A program made the position numbers and the translations under genes. Of a stretch of 64,000 nucleotides of DNA, positions 62,328-64,000 are shown piece after piece (positions within the stretch are counted from its first letter, which is position 1; each line of letters begins with the position of its first letter). Where the stretch lies: assembly GCF_902506575.1 (NCBI RefSeq), contig NZ_LR732544.1:2617862-2681861 (forward strand), in the 5' to 3' direction. The notes under the pieces were generated by a model. That model was not told the DNA's origin, made no database searches, and saw only the letters and a program-made list of their open reading frames with translations. This stretch comes from Streptomyces mexicanus (GTDB lineage: Bacteria; Actinomycetota; Actinomycetes; Streptomycetales; Streptomycetaceae).

Positions 62328-63241
62328 GGCCGCCCCCAGTAGGCGTCGTCCGTCAGGCGCAGCGCGATCTCCTCCAGCGCCTCCAGTGTCTCCTTGTTCG
62401 CGATCTGCGTGGCGAGCACGTCCTCCTCGGTGATCAGCTGCTCGCGCCACTGCAGGATCGGCTCCAGCGGGACGACGCCGAGCACGACGCTGTCCCCGAT
62501 GCGCTGTTCGGCGGCGAGCCGGCGCAGCGCCTCGTCGCAGGCCTGCATCCAGGCGGCCTGGGCGGGCGAGCCGTGCGACCACAGCGGGGACTCCGGGTCG
62601 GGCACGGCGGCCCGCACGAAGCGGATCGCGGCCCGCAGGGCGTCCTCGTCATGGCCGCGCGCGACGCCGCCGGCGATGATGCCGTGCTCCTTGTGGACGA
62701 GCCCGGAGGCGGCGATGACGTGCTGGCGGGTCCAGCGGTGGAAGACCAGCCAGCGGAAGGGGACGCTGCGCATCCGCGGGTGGGCGGTGGCGGCCAGCAC
62801 CATGTCCACGGCGTAGCTGCGGCCGGCGCTGAGGTCCACCATGATCAGGTCGAACTCGCTGTGGAGCCGCAGCAGCAGGTCGATGCAGCGCTCCAGCGCG
62901 TCCTCGCCGGTGGCGAACTCGCCGCCGCCCGCGTCGCCCGGCAGCAGGACCAGGCGGCCGGACTGGTTGGGCCGGGCGCGCAGCAGCGGGTGCTCGGTCT
63001 GCCGCCAGACGTCGATCCGGGCGGGTTCGGCGACCTCGCCCTCCAGGTAGGAGTGCAGGCCGCGGTCCTCGGTGCCGCGCATCGCGCCGGGCACGTCGAA
63101 GACGGCGGCGGCGGTCGGCGAGCCGAAGTCGAAGTCCACGTACGCCACGTGGTCGCCGGCCAGGGCGCGCTGGTAGGCCAGGTTGGCGCTGGTCACCGAG
63201 CGGCCCGTGCCTCCCTTGTCGGAGGCGGCGAAGACGAGCAC
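62324..63241 (-). CDS. SCO2523 family variant P-loop ATPase
   Basis: A 305-residue MinD/ParA-like protein. The deviant Walker A is DKGGTGRSV (residues 8-16): the signature lysine after aspartate is present, but the second, normally invariant lysine of KGGxGK is arginine. Switch I is VDFDFGSPTAAA and Walker B is FDLIMVDLSAGRSYAVDM. A C-terminal helical domain follows. It may bind nucleotide without efficient hydrolysis and act as a switch for the other operon proteins. Start GTG 63241 has GGAGG upstream; it is three bases from the preceding stop. Confidence 0.88.
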   Translation of the reverse strand: MLVFAASDKGGTGRSVTSANLAYQRALAGDHVAYVDFDFGSPTAAAVFDVPGAMRGTEDRGLHSYLEGEVAEPARIDVWRQTEHPLLRARPNQSGRLVLLPGDAGGGEFATGEDALERCIDLLLRLHSEFDLIMVDLSAGRSYAVDMVLAATAHPRMRSVPFRWLVFHRWTRQHVIAASGLVHKEHGIIAGGVARGHDEDALRAAIRFVRAAVPDPESPLWSHGSPAQAAWMQACDEALRRLAAEQRIGDSVVLGVVPLEPILQWREQLITEEDVLATQIANKETLEALEEIALRLTDDAYWGRP

Positions 63242-63244
63242 GGC

Positions 63245-64000
63245 TCACACCTCCTGCGCGGCGGCGCTTCTGGCCTGGGCCAGGGGGTCGAGTTCCTGGA
63301 GCACCGGCAGGGCCAGGGCGAAGGCGGTGGCGGGCCGCTCGTCGAGGAGGCTGCGGGCGTGGTCCAGGCGGCTTTCGATGCTGCGCATGGCGCGGCTGCG
63401 GCTGCCGTCGGCGGTGGCGGAGGCCTCCAGCTGCTCCTTGCCGAACAGGTGGGTGGCCTCGCTGAGCAGTTCCCGGGCCAGCTGGGCCAGTTCCGGGCTG
63501 CGGATGGGCTGCTGCTCGTAGAGGTTGCGGGCGGCCACCAGGCATTCGGTGACGCGTTCGGTGATGCTCCAGGACAGGCGCGGGCCGATGCCGCGGGCGT
63601 CGGGGTAGACGGTGCGCACGTCGTCCCACAGGCCGGTGCCCTCGCCGTCCTCGATCCGCCGCTTCCACAGGTGTTCGAAGGTCTGCTCGGCCAGCCGCAG
63701 CAGCCGGTCCTGGGCGCCGATGTTCCGGGAGAGCGCGGCGAGCTGGACGGTCCGTTTGAGCAGCTGGGCGGAGAAGTCCGTCATCCGCCACTGCAGCAGG
63801 CCGCCGGAGCGCTCGGAGCCGGCCAGCGGCATGAGCACGCCCGGGTTGTGCAGGCCGATGACCGGGTCGCGCCGGGTCATGCGGCTGGTGATCCGGCCGC
63901 GCTCGGCGAGGCGTTCCATGACGGCGACGGTGCGGGTGAGGTCGTCGTCGGTGGCCTTGCGGCGGATCAGGTCGTGGACGAGGATCGCGGCGACGGTCAG
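63245..64000 (-). CDS. SCO2524 family protein, 5' partial
   Basis: The last 251 codons of a protein whose start lies beyond the right edge; the frame stays open to 64000 (LTVAAILVHDLIRRKATDDD at the edge). The visible part is nearly all helical (LLKRTVQLAALSRNIGAQDR, ECLVAARNLYEQQPIRSPEL, SRLDHARSLLDERPATAFAL), with no membrane segments. Position directly before the variant P-loop gene identifies it as SCO2524-type. In S. coelicolor the next gene outward is a SAM-dependent methyltransferase. Function unknown. Confidence 0.8.
   Translation of the reverse strand: MTVAAILVHDLIRRKATDDDLTRTVAVMERLAERGRITSRMTRRDPVIGLHNPGVLMPLAGSERSGGLLQWRMTDFSAQLLKRTVQLAALSRNIGAQDRLLRLAEQTFEHLWKRRIEDGEGTGLWDDVRTVYPDARGIGPRLSWSITERVTECLVAARNLYEQQPIRSPELAQLARELLSEATHLFGKEQLEASATADGSRSRAMRSIESRLDHARSLLDERPATAFALALPVLQELDPLAQARSAAAQEV

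Overview
The window is chromosomal DNA of a Streptomyces (or very close relative). The evidence is very high GC throughout, frequent GTG starts, leaderless promoters, and actinomycete-specific families: SAV_2336-type proteins, an Mbl-like actin, an HrdA-like sigma factor, WhiJ/DUF397 pairs, MEDS-HATPase and ANTAR regulators, and the SCO2521-SCO2525 cluster. As far as I remember it, the gene order follows the S. coelicolor core-chromosome stretch SCO2450 to SCO2525. I see no integrase, transposase, prophage or CRISPR array.

Layout. 139-4368: 5'-truncated giant multidomain signalling protein. 4801-8582: Mbl-like actin, a partner-switch pair (MEDS-HATPase kinase and STAS protein), a divergent STAS-ANTAR fusion and a 60-residue protein. 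8680-9216: a CAU tRNA and two tandem tRNA-Asn genes. 9363-15049: YtxH-like protein, FGGY sugar kinase and a heterodimeric ABC exporter. 15090-21460: HrdA-like sigma, DnaG, ferredoxin-type reductase and dGTPase. 21548-25617: CbiX-like chelatase, SanA-like protein and nitrate reductase NasA. 25708-31080: cyclotransferase, secreted M4 protease, a WhiJ/DUF397/anti-sigma locus, a SoxR-controlled FMN reductase and a wall-associated secreted protein. 31261-31599: a sortase gene cut by Illumina Nextera adaptor sequence. 31613-35837: FAD reductase, NirB and NirD. 35937-39002: sugar ABC importer. 39377-49801: PpdK, LtaS-like sulfatase, DusB, MFS exporter, secreted protein, and a TetR plus aldo/keto reductase pair. 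49974-56440: GlyS, Zur-controlled ZnuABC with Zur, UppS and RecO. 56492-59072: a second WhiJ/DUF397 locus and a DapA-like aldolase. 59085-64000: a tight operon of the SCO2520s type that runs off the right edge.

How the genes work together. NasA, NirB, NirD, the extra FAD reductase and the CbiX-like chelatase (siroheme) form an assimilatory nitrate/nitrite module. Zur, its operator and ZnuABC form the zinc uptake circuit. The TetR protein, the aldo/keto reductase and two related palindromes look like a closed regulatory loop. The two loci of greatest interest for undescribed biology are the multidomain protein at the left edge, which carries several degenerate enzyme domains, and the variant P-loop operon at the right edge.

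Data quality. Two places carry Nextera sequence. At 31536-31599 a P5/index/read-1 adaptor is embedded in the contig, and the 165 bases before it look like sequencing noise. At 120-138 a near-copy of the transposon mosaic end borders the left edge. Gene adjacency across these points should not be trusted. A perfect 65-bp inverted repeat inside the chelatase gene (22294-22430) also needs checking as a possible fold-back artefact.
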